Source of the DNA: Massilia forsythiae
Lineage (GTDB): Bacteria > Pseudomonadota > Gammaproteobacteria > Burkholderiales > Burkholderiaceae_D
Length of the DNA stretch: 64,000 nt
Direction: 5' to 3'
Assembly: GCF_012849555.1 (NCBI RefSeq)
Contig: NZ_CP051685.1
Location: 5,084,001-5,148,000, forward strand
Below, piece after piece: positions 1-12,600 of this stretch (position 1 is the stretch's first letter; the number at the start of each line of letters is the position of its first letter). A model generated the notes under the pieces. That model was not told the DNA's origin and searched no databases. It saw nothing but the letters and a program-made list of their open reading frames with translations. The position numbers and the translations under genes were made by a program.

Positions 1-235
1 TGATCAGGTTGCTGGCGGTGGACTGGTGGATGTCGAGCTCGCGTGCCAGTTCGGTCACGCCGATGCCGGGCCGGCGGGCGATCACCGACAGCGCCCACAG
101 CTGGGCGCCGCCGACGCCGGCCTCGCGCTCGACCTGACGGAAGTGGGATTTGACGGAATTGAAGACGATGCGGAACTGGCGCAGCACGCGGGTGGCGGAT
201 GCGGGCTCGGCAGACTCGGTGGAAACAGGGGACAT
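1..235 (-). CDS. MarR-family transcriptional regulator, N-terminal part (cut by window edge)
   Basis: Reading from the ATG at 235 the product starts MSPVSTESAEPASATRVLRQ and continues into a winged-helix region with the motif GVTELARELDIHQSTASNLI, the usual recognition-helix region of MarR regulators. Only about 78 residues lie in the window; the rest runs off the left edge. MarR proteins are dimeric DNA-binding regulators that often respond to small phenolic or oxidative ligands; the ligand here cannot be told. The gene is divergent from the chloride channel gene, with 87 bases between the two starts, so it could regulate that gene, but nothing in the sequence proves this. Confidence 0.8.
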   Translation of the reverse strand, partial: MSPVSTESAEPASATRVLRQFRIVFNSVKSHFRQVEREAGVGGAQLWALSVIARRPGIGVTELARELDIHQSTASNLI

Positions 236-322
236 GGCCGGAGGAGAGCGGAAGAGACGCTCATTCTCCCATGCCCGCGCGCGCGTTGAAAGCGGGCGCG
301 AACGGAAAAAGTGAGGGAATCG

Positions 323-1663
323 GTGAAATCGGAACACGACTGGAATGGTGGACTGCGCCAGGAGCTGGCCGACTGGCGCACCTGGGCGGCGCGCGCCCTG
401 GTGGTGGCGCTGGCGGTGCTGGCCGGCCTGACCATCGTCGGCTTCACCTGGCTGGCCGAGACCGCCAGCGGCTGGTTCGAGGCGATGCGCCTGCGCGCGC
501 CCTGGGCGCCGCTGCTGTGGACGCCGCTGTGCGCCGCCGCCATCGTCTGGTGCACGCGCCGCTTCTTCCCCGGCGCCGCCGGCTCCGGCATCCCGCAAGT
601 GATGGCCACGCTGGAGCGCCGCGTGGGCGAGCGCGAGCGCGGCCTGTTCGTGTCGCTGCGCCTGAGCCTGGCCAAGATCGGGCTGACCGCCGCCGGCCTG
701 CTCGGCGGGCTGTCGCTCGGGCGCGAGGGGCCGTCGGTGCAGATCGCCGCCGGCGTGATGCTGCAGGCGCGCCGCCTGATGCCGGCCGGCGCCGCGGTCG
801 GCGTGCATGGCCTGCTGGTGGCGGGCGGGGCGGCCGGCATCGCCGCCGCCTTCAACACGCCGCTGGGCGGCGTCATGTTCGCCATCGAGGAGCTGGCGCG
901 CTCGCCCGAGCAGCGCAGCAGCGGCCTGATCATCGCCGCCATCGTGCTGGCCGGCCTGGTGGCGGTGTCGGCGCACGGCAACGGCGTGTACTTCGGCGTC
1001 ATCAAGGCGCACCAGATCGGCCTGGCGCTGCTGTGGCCCGGCCTGCTGCTGGCGGTGCTGGCCGGCATCGCCGGCGGCGTGTTCTCGCGCCTGCTGATCG
1101 CTTCGCTGTCCGGAACCGGCGCCGATCCGCTGTCGCGCCTGCGCGCGCGCCGGCCGGTGCTGTTCGCCGCCGGCTGCGGCCTGGCGGTGGCGGCGATCGG
1201 CGTGGCCACCGCCGGCGCCACCTTCGGTTCCGGCTACGCCAGCACCCGCGTGATGGTCGAGGGTACGGGAGCGATGCCGGTGGCCTATGCCTTGTTCAAG
1301 TTCATGGCGACCTGGCTGACCACCTGGGCCGGGGTGCCGGCCGGTATCTTCGCGCCCTCGCTGGCGATCGGCGCCGCCCTCGGCAACGACGTCGCGCTGC
1401 TGCTGTACGGCACGCAGATGCCGGCCCTGATCGCGCTCGGCATGGTCGGCTTCCTGGCGGCCGCCACCCAGGCGCCGCTGACGTCATTCATCATCGTCAT
1501 GGAAATGGTCGACGGCCACGAGATGGTGCTCAGCCTGATGGCCTGCGCGCTGGTGTCGTGCGTGGTGGCGCGCGCGATCAGTCCGCCGCTGTACGCCACC
1601 CTGTCGCGGCTGCAGCTGGCGCGCCTGCCGCCGCCGGAGCCAGCGCCGAATCCGCCGTCATAA
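323..1663 (+). CDS. ClC-type chloride/proton antiporter
   Basis: 446-residue membrane protein of the voltage-gated chloride channel (ClC) family. The three selectivity-filter motifs are all present: GSGIP, GREGP (with the gating glutamate) and GIFAP. The segment AFNTPLGGVMFAIEEL carries the inner glutamate that marks H+/Cl- exchangers rather than passive channels, so exchange is the better guess. The length matches bacterial ClcA without a C-terminal CBS pair. I chose the GTG at 323 because GAGGG lies five bases before it; an in-frame GTG at 311 is also open and would add four residues. Known role of bacterial ClC antiporters is charge balance in acid resistance; role here is inferred. Confidence 0.9.
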   Translation: MKSEHDWNGGLRQELADWRTWAARALVVALAVLAGLTIVGFTWLAETASGWFEAMRLRAPWAPLLWTPLCAAAIVWCTRRFFPGAAGSGIPQVMATLERRVGERERGLFVSLRLSLAKIGLTAAGLLGGLSLGREGPSVQIAAGVMLQARRLMPAGAAVGVHGLLVAGGAAGIAAAFNTPLGGVMFAIEELARSPEQRSSGLIIAAIVLAGLVAVSAHGNGVYFGVIKAHQIGLALLWPGLLLAVLAGIAGGVFSRLLIASLSGTGADPLSRLRARRPVLFAAGCGLAVAAIGVATAGATFGSGYASTRVMVEGTGAMPVAYALFKFMATWLTTWAGVPAGIFAPSLAIGAALGNDVALLLYGTQMPALIALGMVGFLAAATQAPLTSFIIVMEMVDGHEMVLSLMACALVSCVVARAISPPLYATLSRLQLARLPPPEPAPNPPS

Positions 1664-1708
1664 TCGTCAATACGATACATCGGCGGCATATCCCTGCTAC
1701 GATGGGAT

Positions 1709-4255
1709 ATGTCGATCCGAAACGCGTCCGCCGGCCGCTTGCGCATGCGGCTCCCGTCGCTGGCAACGCTCCTGACGTTGCTGGCGGGGCTTGCCGTGAC
1801 CGGCGTGCTGGTGAAGGACATGCGCGAGGCCGGCTTCCAGCGCGCCCGGGCCGAATTCAACCGGCGCGTGGAAGTGCGCGGCGCCGTGGTGCGGCGCAGC
1901 TTCGCCAATGCCAGCGAAGTGCTGCGTGCGACGAATGCCCTGTTCTCGTCGATGGGAACGGTAGGGCGCGCCCAGTTCGAAGCGTTCGCGCGCGCGCTCG
2001 ACAGCGGCGAGCCGGTATCGACCGAGCTGCTGCCGCTGCTGCAGGACACCCGGCGCCTGGGCATCGTGCTGGTCCAGCCGGTGTACCGGCCCGAGGCGCT
2101 GCTGCTGGGCGCGGCGGCGCGCCGGGCCGCGGTGATCGGCGACACCGCCGTCACCATCGACGTCGCCGACTTGGTCGGCGCCAGCCTGGCCAGTGCGCGC
2201 CTGCTGGGCCAGGAGGGCTTGAGGCTGGATCTGTACGGGCCGATCGAGGGCGGACGGCAGCTGGCGTACCGCTACGACGGCATCGTGTCGAACCACCGGC
2301 CGGCATGGCTGCGCTGGCTCGGCACCAGGGACTTCGCCGCCGTCGACCGCTTCGAGGTCGCCGGCCAGCCGTGGGAATTGCGCTTCCATGCGCGCGTGAC
2401 GCTGCTGGCCGACGCGGTCATGCTGTTCACCACGGCGCTGCTGGGCATCCTGGCCAGCCTGAGCCTGGCGTTCTACGTGCAGGGCAGGGTGGCGCGCGCG
2501 CGCCGCACCGAGGCGCTGGTGCGGCGCCGCACCGCCGACCTGCGCGGCGCGATGGACGCGCTGCGCCTGTACCGGCGCGCCATCGATTCCAGCGCGAACG
2601 CGGTGATCCTGATCAGCGCCACCCAGCCGGATTATCCGGTCGAATACGTGAATCCGGCGTTCGAGCGCATGCGCGGCTTCGCCGCCGACGAAATCGTCGG
2701 GCACTCGCTGTACGAACTGGGGCTGCGCGAGCCGGACCAGGCCGCGGTCGCCGAGATCCGCGCCGCGATCCGCCAGCGCCGTCCCGGCCACGTCACCATG
2801 CGGGTGGTGTGCAAGGATGGCCAGTTCCTGCACGCCGAGGTCTACGTCGCGCCGGTGGTCGACGCCGCCGGGACCATCGAGCACGTGGTGATGACCCAGT
2901 ACGACATCACCGTGGCCAAGCGCTACGAGGCGGAGCTGGAGGCGCGCGCCCGCTTCGACACGCTCACCGGCCTGGCCAACCGCGCCCTGCTGCACGACCG
3001 TATCGAAGGCGCGATCAACTACACGGCCGGCCAGGCGCCGGTATGGGTGGCGGCGCTCGACCTGGACCACTTCAAGTTCGTCAACGACACGCTCGGCCAC
3101 GTGGCCGGCGACCGCCTGCTGCAGCTGGTGGCGGCGCGCATCGCCGGCGCGGTCGGGCGCAGCGATACCGTGGCGCGCACCGGCGGCGACGAGTTCGTGC
3201 TGGTGCTGCCGGGCCGGGCCAGCGAGGGCGAGGTGTCGGACACGGTGCTGGCGGTGCTGGCCGCGCTGGCCCATCCGCTCGAGCTGGAAGGCCAGCCGCT
3301 GATCCTGACCGGCAGCGCCGGCGTGGCGGCGTTCCCGTCCGACGGCAGCGACGCCATCGTCCTGATCCAGCACGCCGAGGTGGCGATGTACCGCGCCAAG
3401 GAAAGCGGCCGCAACACCGTGCAGTTCTATACCCCGAGCATGAATGCGCGGGCGCGCGAGCGGCTGGCCCTGGAAGTGGCCCTGCGCGGCGCCCTCAACC
3501 ACGAACAGTTCGAGCTGCACTACCAGCCGCAGGTGGACCTGGCCAGCAGCGCCGTGGTCGGGGTCGAGGCGCTGATCCGCTGGCGCCACCCGAGCCTGGG
3601 CATGGTGCGTCCCGACCGCTTTATCACGCTGGCCGAGGAGACCGGCCTGATCGTGCCGATCGGCGCCTGGGTGCTGCGCACCGCCTGCCACCAGAGCCGC
3701 GCCTGGCAGCGCGCCGGGCATGCGCCGCTGCGCATCGGCGTCAACCTGTCGGCGCGCCAGTTCGCCGATCCCGGCCTGGTCAAGCAGATCGCGCGCGTGC
3801 TCGACGAGACCGGGGTGTCGCCATCCTGCCTCGAGGTCGAGATCACCGAAAGCCTGGTGATGGAAGACGTGGAAGGGGCGATCCGCACCATGGCCGAACT
3901 CAAGGGAATGGGATTGAAACTGTCGATCGACGACTTCGGCACCGGCTATTCCAGCCTGTCCTACCTGCGCCGCTTCCCGGTGGACGTGCTCAAGATCGAC
4001 CGCTCGTTCGTGCGCGACATCGCCTTCAGCGAGGACGACGCCGCCATGGTCACCGCCATCATCGACCTGGCGCGCGGGCTGCGCATGCGCACCATCGCCG
4101 AGGGCGTCGAGACCGAGGCCCAGCTCGACTACCTGAGGCGGCGCGGCTGCGACGAGGTGCAGGGCCACGTCTACGGGCGCGCCGTGCCGGGCGCCGACCT
4201 CGAGGCCATGCTGCGGCGCGGGCGCCAGGTGGCGCCGCACTCGGTCGACGCCTGA
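1709..4255 (+). CDS. Membrane CHASE-PAS-GGDEF-EAL bifunctional c-di-GMP protein
   Basis: 848 residues. A membrane helix near residues 14-35 and a second near 230-255 enclose a periplasmic sensor region that resembles a CHASE domain. A PAS domain follows (about 285-400), then GGDEF (motif GGDEF at 492-496) and EAL (E620-A621-L622, with DDFGTGYSSLSYL further on). Both catalytic signatures are intact, so the protein could make and break cyclic di-GMP. The residue that normally begins the RxxD inhibitory site is glycine (GRSD), so product inhibition through that site is probably lost. The ATG at 1709 is the only good start; no strong Shine-Dalgarno is visible. It stands alone between the ClC gene and the penicillin-binding protein gene. 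Confidence 0.9.
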   Translation: MSIRNASAGRLRMRLPSLATLLTLLAGLAVTGVLVKDMREAGFQRARAEFNRRVEVRGAVVRRSFANASEVLRATNALFSSMGTVGRAQFEAFARALDSGEPVSTELLPLLQDTRRLGIVLVQPVYRPEALLLGAAARRAAVIGDTAVTIDVADLVGASLASARLLGQEGLRLDLYGPIEGGRQLAYRYDGIVSNHRPAWLRWLGTRDFAAVDRFEVAGQPWELRFHARVTLLADAVMLFTTALLGILASLSLAFYVQGRVARARRTEALVRRRTADLRGAMDALRLYRRAIDSSANAVILISATQPDYPVEYVNPAFERMRGFAADEIVGHSLYELGLREPDQAAVAEIRAAIRQRRPGHVTMRVVCKDGQFLHAEVYVAPVVDAAGTIEHVVMTQYDITVAKRYEAELEARARFDTLTGLANRALLHDRIEGAINYTAGQAPVWVAALDLDHFKFVNDTLGHVAGDRLLQLVAARIAGAVGRSDTVARTGGDEFVLVLPGRASEGEVSDTVLAVLAALAHPLELEGQPLILTGSAGVAAFPSDGSDAIVLIQHAEVAMYRAKESGRNTVQFYTPSMNARARERLALEVALRGALNHEQFELHYQPQVDLASSAVVGVEALIRWRHPSLGMVRPDRFITLAEETGLIVPIGAWVLRTACHQSRAWQRAGHAPLRIGVNLSARQFADPGLVKQIARVLDETGVSPSCLEVEITESLVMEDVEGAIRTMAELKGMGLKLSIDDFGTGYSSLSYLRRFPVDVLKIDRSFVRDIAFSEDDAAMVTAIIDLARGLRMRTIAEGVETEAQLDYLRRRGCDEVQGHVYGRAVPGADLEAMLRRGRQVAPHSVDA

Positions 4256-4336
4256 CGGCCGCATGCCTTACGCGCCCTGCATCGCCGGTGGTCGGCTATA
4301 CTTGTGCCGCTCATAACGACGGTGACAGGAAAGAAA

Positions 4337-6738
<2,402 letters not shown>

Positions 6739-6739
<1 letters not shown>

Positions 6740-7095
6740 TGGCCGCGCCCAAGCACTATCCCGGCACGCCCGACGGCCGTTACTTCGTGGTCAGGGGACG
6801 TTTATGGCGCAGCAGCGATCCGGCCTTGGCGCCGGATGCACGCCAGGCGCTGGTCGAGCGCCTGATGGGGGCGCGCCGCCGGGTCGCTCTGGCGCGCAAG
6901 GCCGGCGATGCCGACGCCGAACGCGCCGCGCACGCGGACGTGGACGAGGCCAAGCGCGGCCTGGGCGAACGCGGGCCGGTATGGTGGACGGACGGGGCGC
7001 CGGACTACAACCGGCACATGGCGGCGAATACGCCGTATGCGGACTGGTACGCGGCGCTGCCCGCGGAAGATCGGGCGGACGTCGGTCGGGCGTGA
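6739..7095 (+). CDS. Small conserved hypothetical protein coupled to the PBP gene
   Basis: 118 residues, starting MAAPKHYPGTPDGRYFVVRG. It has no signal peptide or membrane helix. It begins with a PDGRYFVVRGRLWR segment, has a charged helical middle rich in Ala, Arg and Asp, and ends with a Trp-rich region (VWWTDGAPDYNRH). I recognise it only as a small family seen in Burkholderiales, without known function. Its ATG overlaps the TGA of the penicillin-binding protein gene by one base, so the two are very likely co-translated. The context alone does not prove a cell-wall role. Confidence 0.75.
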
Positions 7096-7142
7096 CGTTT
7101 GGATGATCGGATTGGACAACAACGCATGATCGGTTTGGACGC

Positions 7143-7163
7143 GTGGACGGGGAACCCGTCCAC
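7143..7163. repeat. Perfect extragenic hairpin between convergent genes
   Basis: GTGGACGGG (7143-7151) and CCCGTCCAC (7155-7163) form a perfect nine-base-pair stem with a GAA loop. It lies between two genes that converge, and looks like a REP-type palindrome; there is no T run on either strand, so it is not a classical terminator. Just upstream, GATCGGATTGGAC and GATCGGTTTGGAC form an imperfect direct repeat (7104-7140). Confidence 0.6.
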
Positions 7164-7193
7164 CCTACGAACCCGACATACCTGTACAAGCGG

Positions 7194-8030
7194 TTACAGG
7201 ATGGGCGTCCCGCCCGTGACCGCATAGCGCGCGCCCGAGATATAGCTGGCTTCGTCGGACGCCAGCAGCACGTACACCGGCGCCAGCTCGGCCGGCTGGC
7301 CGGGACGCTTCATCGGCGTTTCCTGCCCGAAGGTGGCGACCTTTTCCGGCGGCAGGGTGGCCGGAATCAAGGGCGTCCAGATCGGCCCCGGTGCCACCGA
7401 GTTCACGCGGATTCCCTTTTCCGCCAGCGATTGCGCCAGCCCGGCGCTGAAGTTGGCGATCGCGCCCTTGGTCGTGGCGTAGGCCAGCAGCTGCGGCGAG
7501 GGCTTGTCGGAATTGACCGAGCTGGTGTTGATGATCGAGCCGCCCGGTTTCATGTGCTTCACCGCTGCCTTGCAGATGTGGAACATGGCGCTGATGTTGA
7601 CGGCGAAGGTGCGGTTCCATTCCTCGTCCGGAATGTCCTCGATCGACTCGTGCGACATCTGGAAGGCGGCGTTGTTGACCACCACGTCCAGCTTGCCGAA
7701 TGCCTGCACCGCCTGGTCGACCAGGGAGCGGCAATGGGCCGGGTCGGCCAGGTCGCCCGCCACCAGCACCGCCTTGCGGCCGGCCTCGCGCACCAGGCGC
7801 TCGGTCTCGCGCGCATCCTCGTGCTCGTTCAGGTAGGAAATCAGCACGTCGGCGCCTTCGCGCGCGAAGGCCAGCGCCACGGCGCGGCCGATGCCGCTGT
7901 CGGCGCCGGTGATCAGGGTCGCCTTGCCCTGCAGGCGGCCGTGGCCGACGTAGCTCTGCTCGCCGTGGTCCGGCTTGACGTTCATTTCCGTTTCGCTGCC
8001 GGGCGGCGTCTGCTGTTTCTCTTCGGGCAT
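7194..8030 (-). CDS. Short-chain dehydrogenase/reductase, YghA-like
   Basis: 278 residues. The Rossmann motif TGADSGIG, the NNAA motif and the catalytic YATTK (Tyr and Lys) are intact, and the C-terminus ends in GGTPIL as in the YghA/YhdF subgroup of SDR oxidoreductases. The N-terminal 45 residues are hydrophilic and Gln/Glu-rich, typical of this subgroup. These enzymes reduce or oxidise small carbonyl compounds with NAD(P)H and are often stress-induced; the substrate is unknown. I chose the ATG at 8030 because GGAGG lies five bases upstream; an in-frame ATG at 8042 overlaps that ribosome site and is less likely. Confidence 0.9.
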   Translation of the reverse strand: MPEEKQQTPPGSETEMNVKPDHGEQSYVGHGRLQGKATLITGADSGIGRAVALAFAREGADVLISYLNEHEDARETERLVREAGRKAVLVAGDLADPAHCRSLVDQAVQAFGKLDVVVNNAAFQMSHESIEDIPDEEWNRTFAVNISAMFHICKAAVKHMKPGGSIINTSSVNSDKPSPQLLAYATTKGAIANFSAGLAQSLAEKGIRVNSVAPGPIWTPLIPATLPPEKVATFGQETPMKRPGQPAELAPVYVLLASDEASYISGARYAVTGGTPIL

Positions 8031-8135
8031 CGTGTCCTCCATCGCTTAGTGTGAGAGACGGATTCTAGGCGGCGCGGCCGCAATCGCGCGCCAGCGAGCC
8101 GTGCGGAAACGAAGCGAGCCGCGCGGCACGCATGC

Positions 8136-9263
8136 TCAGGGCGCCGGACGTACCACCGTGGACCGTGCCTCGGCGGCGCTGGCGCCGTCGGCATCGTTGC
8201 TGGCGTTGCCCTGCACCAGCAATTCCTGGGCGCGCGGCGCCGACGAGATGCCGAGATCGCGCAGCAGGCGCATGGTATCCAGCAGCACCGCCTGCTGGGT
8301 CTGCAGGAACAGCTTGTAGTCGGCATCGGTCAGGTTGTAGACGATGTCGTATTCGATGAAGCTCTGGTCCATCCTGGTCAGGTTGACGTGGTCGAACTTC
8401 ACCTTGTCCTTGGCCGCGATGATGGCGCCCAGGCGCTCCGCCAGCGCCGCCGCCAGCTCGGGCGCGGTGGACGGGTTGATGCGCAGGGCGTACTGCACCC
8501 GGCGCGTACTCTGGCGCTTGAAGTTGTGCACCACCTTCTTGAGCAGTTCGGCGTTGGCGATCACGATCTGCTCGCCGGCCTGGGCGCGCACGCGCGTGGT
8601 CTTCAGGCCCACGTGCTCCACCGTGCCGGAAAAGTCCGGCACCGAGATCGAGTCGCCGACCTCGAACGGCTTGTCGATGGCGATCGACAGCGAGGCGAAC
8701 AGGTCGCCCAGCACGTTCTGCACGGCCAGCGCCACCGCGATGCCGCCGATGCCCAGGCTGGCCACGAAGGTGGTGACGTTGATGCCGAGGTTGGACAGCA
8801 TCGACAGCAGGAACACGGTCCAGACGCTCCATTGCAGCGCCCAGATCATCAGCGTGTGCGCCACCGTTACCTGCTGGTCTTCCATGCCCCTGCCGTGCAC
8901 GCGGAAGTAGCGGCGCGCGGTGATGGCGATGGCGCGGTGCAGCCACAGCGCCAGCTGGGCGCCCAGGGTCAGGAACCACAGGTGGCCGACGCGCACGTCC
9001 CAGGGCGGCGGCAGGTCGAGCACCGAAACGCCGATCAGGATCGAGGTGGCCAGGATGGCGAGGTTGCTGGTGCGCGCCAGCGTATGGCGCAGCACGTCGG
9101 CGATCGGCTGGTGCGCCTGCTCGTCCGACAGTGCGCCGATGCGGCGCCGGAACAGCACCACGGCGCCGTGGATGAGGATAAAGCTGAGCACCGCCGCGCC
9201 GATGGCGAAGGCGGCGTTGGTCCAGCCGATGTCGAGGTTGGTGAGGTGGCCGCGGATATCCAT
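8136..9263 (-). CDS. MscS-family mechanosensitive ion channel
   Basis: 375 residues. Four to five hydrophobic segments fill residues 15-190, followed by the MscS core: the pore-lining helix region (VTTFVASLGIGGIAVALAVQ) and the beta domain (GDLFASLSIAIDKPFEVGD, SISVPDFSGTVEHVGLKTTR). The soluble C-terminal part has about 150 residues. These channels open under membrane tension and release solutes in hypo-osmotic shock. The larger N-terminal membrane part makes it a MscS-like paralogue rather than the minimal MscS. The start has AAAGGAGCCC directly before the ATG. It lies 105 bases upstream of the SDR gene on the same strand; co-transcription is possible. Confidence 0.92.
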   Translation of the reverse strand: MDIRGHLTNLDIGWTNAAFAIGAAVLSFILIHGAVVLFRRRIGALSDEQAHQPIADVLRHTLARTSNLAILATSILIGVSVLDLPPPWDVRVGHLWFLTLGAQLALWLHRAIAITARRYFRVHGRGMEDQQVTVAHTLMIWALQWSVWTVFLLSMLSNLGINVTTFVASLGIGGIAVALAVQNVLGDLFASLSIAIDKPFEVGDSISVPDFSGTVEHVGLKTTRVRAQAGEQIVIANAELLKKVVHNFKRQSTRRVQYALRINPSTAPELAAALAERLGAIIAAKDKVKFDHVNLTRMDQSFIEYDIVYNLTDADYKLFLQTQQAVLLDTMRLLRDLGISSAPRAQELLVQGNASNDADGASAAEARSTVVRPAP

Positions 9264-9675
9264 GGGCTCCTTTCAGGTTGCGGCCGCGCGCCGGGGAGGG
9301 CGTGGGTAACGGCCTGGATGAAGGGCAGGATGGCGGACGTGGACGGCGCTGCGCAGCGAGGCGGTGGCGCGCCGTGGCGGCGCGAAGCCGCATCGGCCGG
9401 CGGCCTGTGCACGAACCATGGCCTGCCCGGAAGAGCACAAAGTATGGCGGCGGACCCGGCGCTAGTCGGTTAGCTGTCTCACCTTGCACCGCAATCGATT
9501 GCAACGATAAGGAAAAACTTTCGGTCAAGAAGAAAGTTCCCTTTATGAACTCGAGAAACTTGATAGTCCTCAGATGTTTAATCGTTATTCGGCGCGCATA
9601 AGGAAGCTCGGCAGTAGGATCGAGTTGCCGCTTGCACTATCGTGGTGCGATCCGGCAATTATTCTGGAGGCAAGC
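9264..9675. other. Intergenic region, 412 bases
   Basis: Between the divergent MscS and amidohydrolase genes. The part 9480-9610 is clearly AT-richer than its surroundings and probably holds the promoters of both genes. I see no convincing RNA gene, repeat or operator. Confidence 0.5.
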
Positions 9676-12600
9676 ATGCGTATCCTCACTTCCCATCCCG
9701 GTGTACGCCTGAGCCTGCTGGCCGGCGCGGTAGCGCTCCTGGTGTCGGGCTGCCAGTGGCGCGGCGCGGTCGATCAGCGCATCGATCAACTCGGCGACTT
9801 GCACGGCCCGGTGCGCGACTTCACGGTCGAGCTGCGCGAAGGCACCAACATGGCGGCGGCGCCGTCGCCGGACGGGAGCCGCATCGTGTTTTCGGCGCAG
9901 GGCGCGCTGTGGACCATGCCGGTCGCGGGCGGCGAAGCGCGCCGCATCACCGGCTGGCAGCTGGAACCGACCGCGCCGGTGTGGTCGCCCGACGGCAGGC
10001 GCATCGCCTTCCAGAACTATGCGCCGGAAGGCAATTATCACGTCTGGACCATCGATCCGGACGGCCGCAATCCGCGCGCGTTGACCGCCGGTCCCAACGA
10101 CGACCGCGAACCGGCCTGGCTGCCCGACGGCAGCGGCCTGGTATTCTCGTCCGACCGCGGCAACGACGGCCAATACAAGATCTGGCGGGTGGATGCCGGC
10201 GGCGGCGCGCCGCGGCAGGTCACCTTCGGCCCCGGCGCCGAAAGCAACCCGGTGGTGTCGCCGGACGGCGCGCGCATCGCCTATGCCGACGGTCCCGACG
10301 TCGTCACCGCGCCGCTGGCCGGCGGCGCCGCCACCGTGGTGGCGCCGGGTTCGAGCCCGGCCTGGACCCCGGACGGCGCCGGCCTGGTGTACCAGAACGC
10401 GGCGCGCCAGCTGGTGGTGAACGGCGCGCAAGTCACGGCGGACGAGGACCTGTTCCCGTTCCCGGTGCGCTACCTGCCGGACGGGCGCTTCCTGTACACG
10501 GCCGACGGCCGCATCCGCGTGCGCGACGGCGCCGGCGCGCATCCGGCCGACATCGGGTTCCGCGCCCGCCTGCAGCTGCGCCGCCCGCTGTTCGCCAACC
10601 CCAAGGAGCGGCACTTCGACGACCGCACGCTGCGCGCCGTGAAAGGGATCAGCGCGCCGGCGCTGTCGCCGGACGGGCAGAGCATCGCCTTCGTGGCGCT
10701 GAACGACGTGTGGGTAATGCGCATCGGCGAGGCGCCGCGGCGCCTGACCGACGACCGCGACCGCGACATGTCGCCGCAATGGACGGCGGACGGCCGCGCC
10801 GTCTATTTTTCCAGCGAGCGCGGCAACGCCGGCCAGCTGGCGGTCGACCAGGTCGAGGTCGCCAGCGGCGCGCGCACCCGGCTGGCGGCGATCCCGGGCC
10901 GCTCGATGGCCAATCCGAAGCTGTCGCCGGACGGCGGGCGCATCGCCTACAGCACGCTGAACGGCCAGCTGGAAGTCTGGAACCGCGCCGCCGGCACCTT
11001 CGAGGTGATCGCGCCGGCCGCCGGCAGCCAGATCAGCACGCCGCAGTGGCTGGCGGACGGCCGCCGCATCATGGTGGTCGACAACGAGCGCATCAACAAC
11101 CGCTACCGCGAGGGCTACAACAAGCTGCGCGTGATCGACCTGGCAACGCGCCGGGCCGTGTTCTACCCGGTGGCGGCGGCCCCGCGCCAGATCTCGGAGC
11201 GCGACGAAGGCGCCGCCGTGCTGTCGCCGGACGGCACCCAGGTCGCCTTCATCATGGATTCGCTGCTGCACCTGATGGCGGTGAACCCGGACGGCTCGCC
11301 CGCCGGCGCGGCGCGCGTGGCCTCGAGCGAGCCGGCCGACCTGCCGTCCTGGGGCGACGCGCGCACCATCCTGTACAAGTCGGCGGACCGGGTGCGCATC
11401 GTGCGCCTGGACGGCGCCGGCGCGGCAGGCGCGCCCGTCGACGTGCCGGTGCGCCTGGACTGGCGCCAGGACGTGCCGGCCGGCTCGACCCTGATCCGCG
11501 CCGGAGCGCTGTGGGACGGCACCGCGCCGACGCTGCGCTACGACGTCGACATCCTGGTGCGCGGCAACCGCATCGCCTGGGTGCGGCCGCACGAGGACGG
11601 CGCGCAAACCCGGGCCGAGCGCTTCGTCGACGCGCGCGCACTGACGGTGATGCCGGGCCTGATCGAGACCCACATCCACCCGCTGACGCTGTACCAGGGC
11701 GGCCAGGTCGGCCAGTGGCTGCCGCTGATGCTGTCGTACGGCGTGACCACCGGCCAGTCGGTGGGCGGGCCGCTGCACCAGAGCGTCGAACTGCGCGAAT
11801 CGCTGGAAGCCGGGCGCCTGGCCGGGCCGCGCCTGTTCGTCTCACCGCCGCTGTGGGAAGGCAACCGCCTGTTCTACCACTTCGCGCGCTCGCTGCGCAC
11901 GCCGGCCGTCGCCGACATCGAGATCGCCAAGGCGAAGACGATGGACGCCGACTTCCTGAAGTCGTACGTGCGCGCGCCGTTCCCGGTGATGCGCCGCATC
12001 GCTCAGGGCGCGCTCGATCAGGGCGTGCCCAGCGGCACCCACCCGATCGCGCCGGGCGCGGCCACCGGCATCGGCGGCACCACGCACCTGTCGGCCACCC
12101 AGCGCATGGGCTACAGCTGGTCGAAGTCGTTCGGCAAGGCGATCACCTACCAGGACGCGGTGGCGGTCTACGGCCAGGGCAACTTCCGCCTGATCGACAC
12201 GCTGTTCTCGGCGGCCAGCCTGGCCGGTCTGGACCCGGGCATCGCCGCCGACCCGCGCTTCGTGCTGGTGCCGCCCAACTTCGCGGCGGGACTGCAGAAT
12301 GCCCAGCCGCCGACGCCCGCCCAGCTGGCGACGATCGTCAACGACGCCACCCAGCAGGCCAAGGTGGTGGCCGGCGGCGCGCTGGTCGCCAACGGCACCG
12401 ATTCGCCGCTGGTGGCGCCGGGCATCCAGCTGCACATGAACCTGCGCGCCGCCGGCCTGGTGCTGGGTAACTACACGGCGCTGCAGACGGTGACGATCAA
12501 CGCGGCGAAGATGGTGCAGGTCGAGCGTGACCTCGGTACGGTCGAGGCCGGCAAGCTGGCCGACCTGATCGCGGTGCGCGGCAACCCGCTGGCCGACCTG

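Noticed and set aside
7104..7140. Attachment site from the direct repeat GATCGG-TTGGAC
   Set aside because: Imperfect, short, and no integrase or tRNA gene nearby.
8075..8135. Terminator-like GC-rich repeat after the MscS gene
   Set aside because: Stem is short and imperfect and no T run follows on the minus strand.
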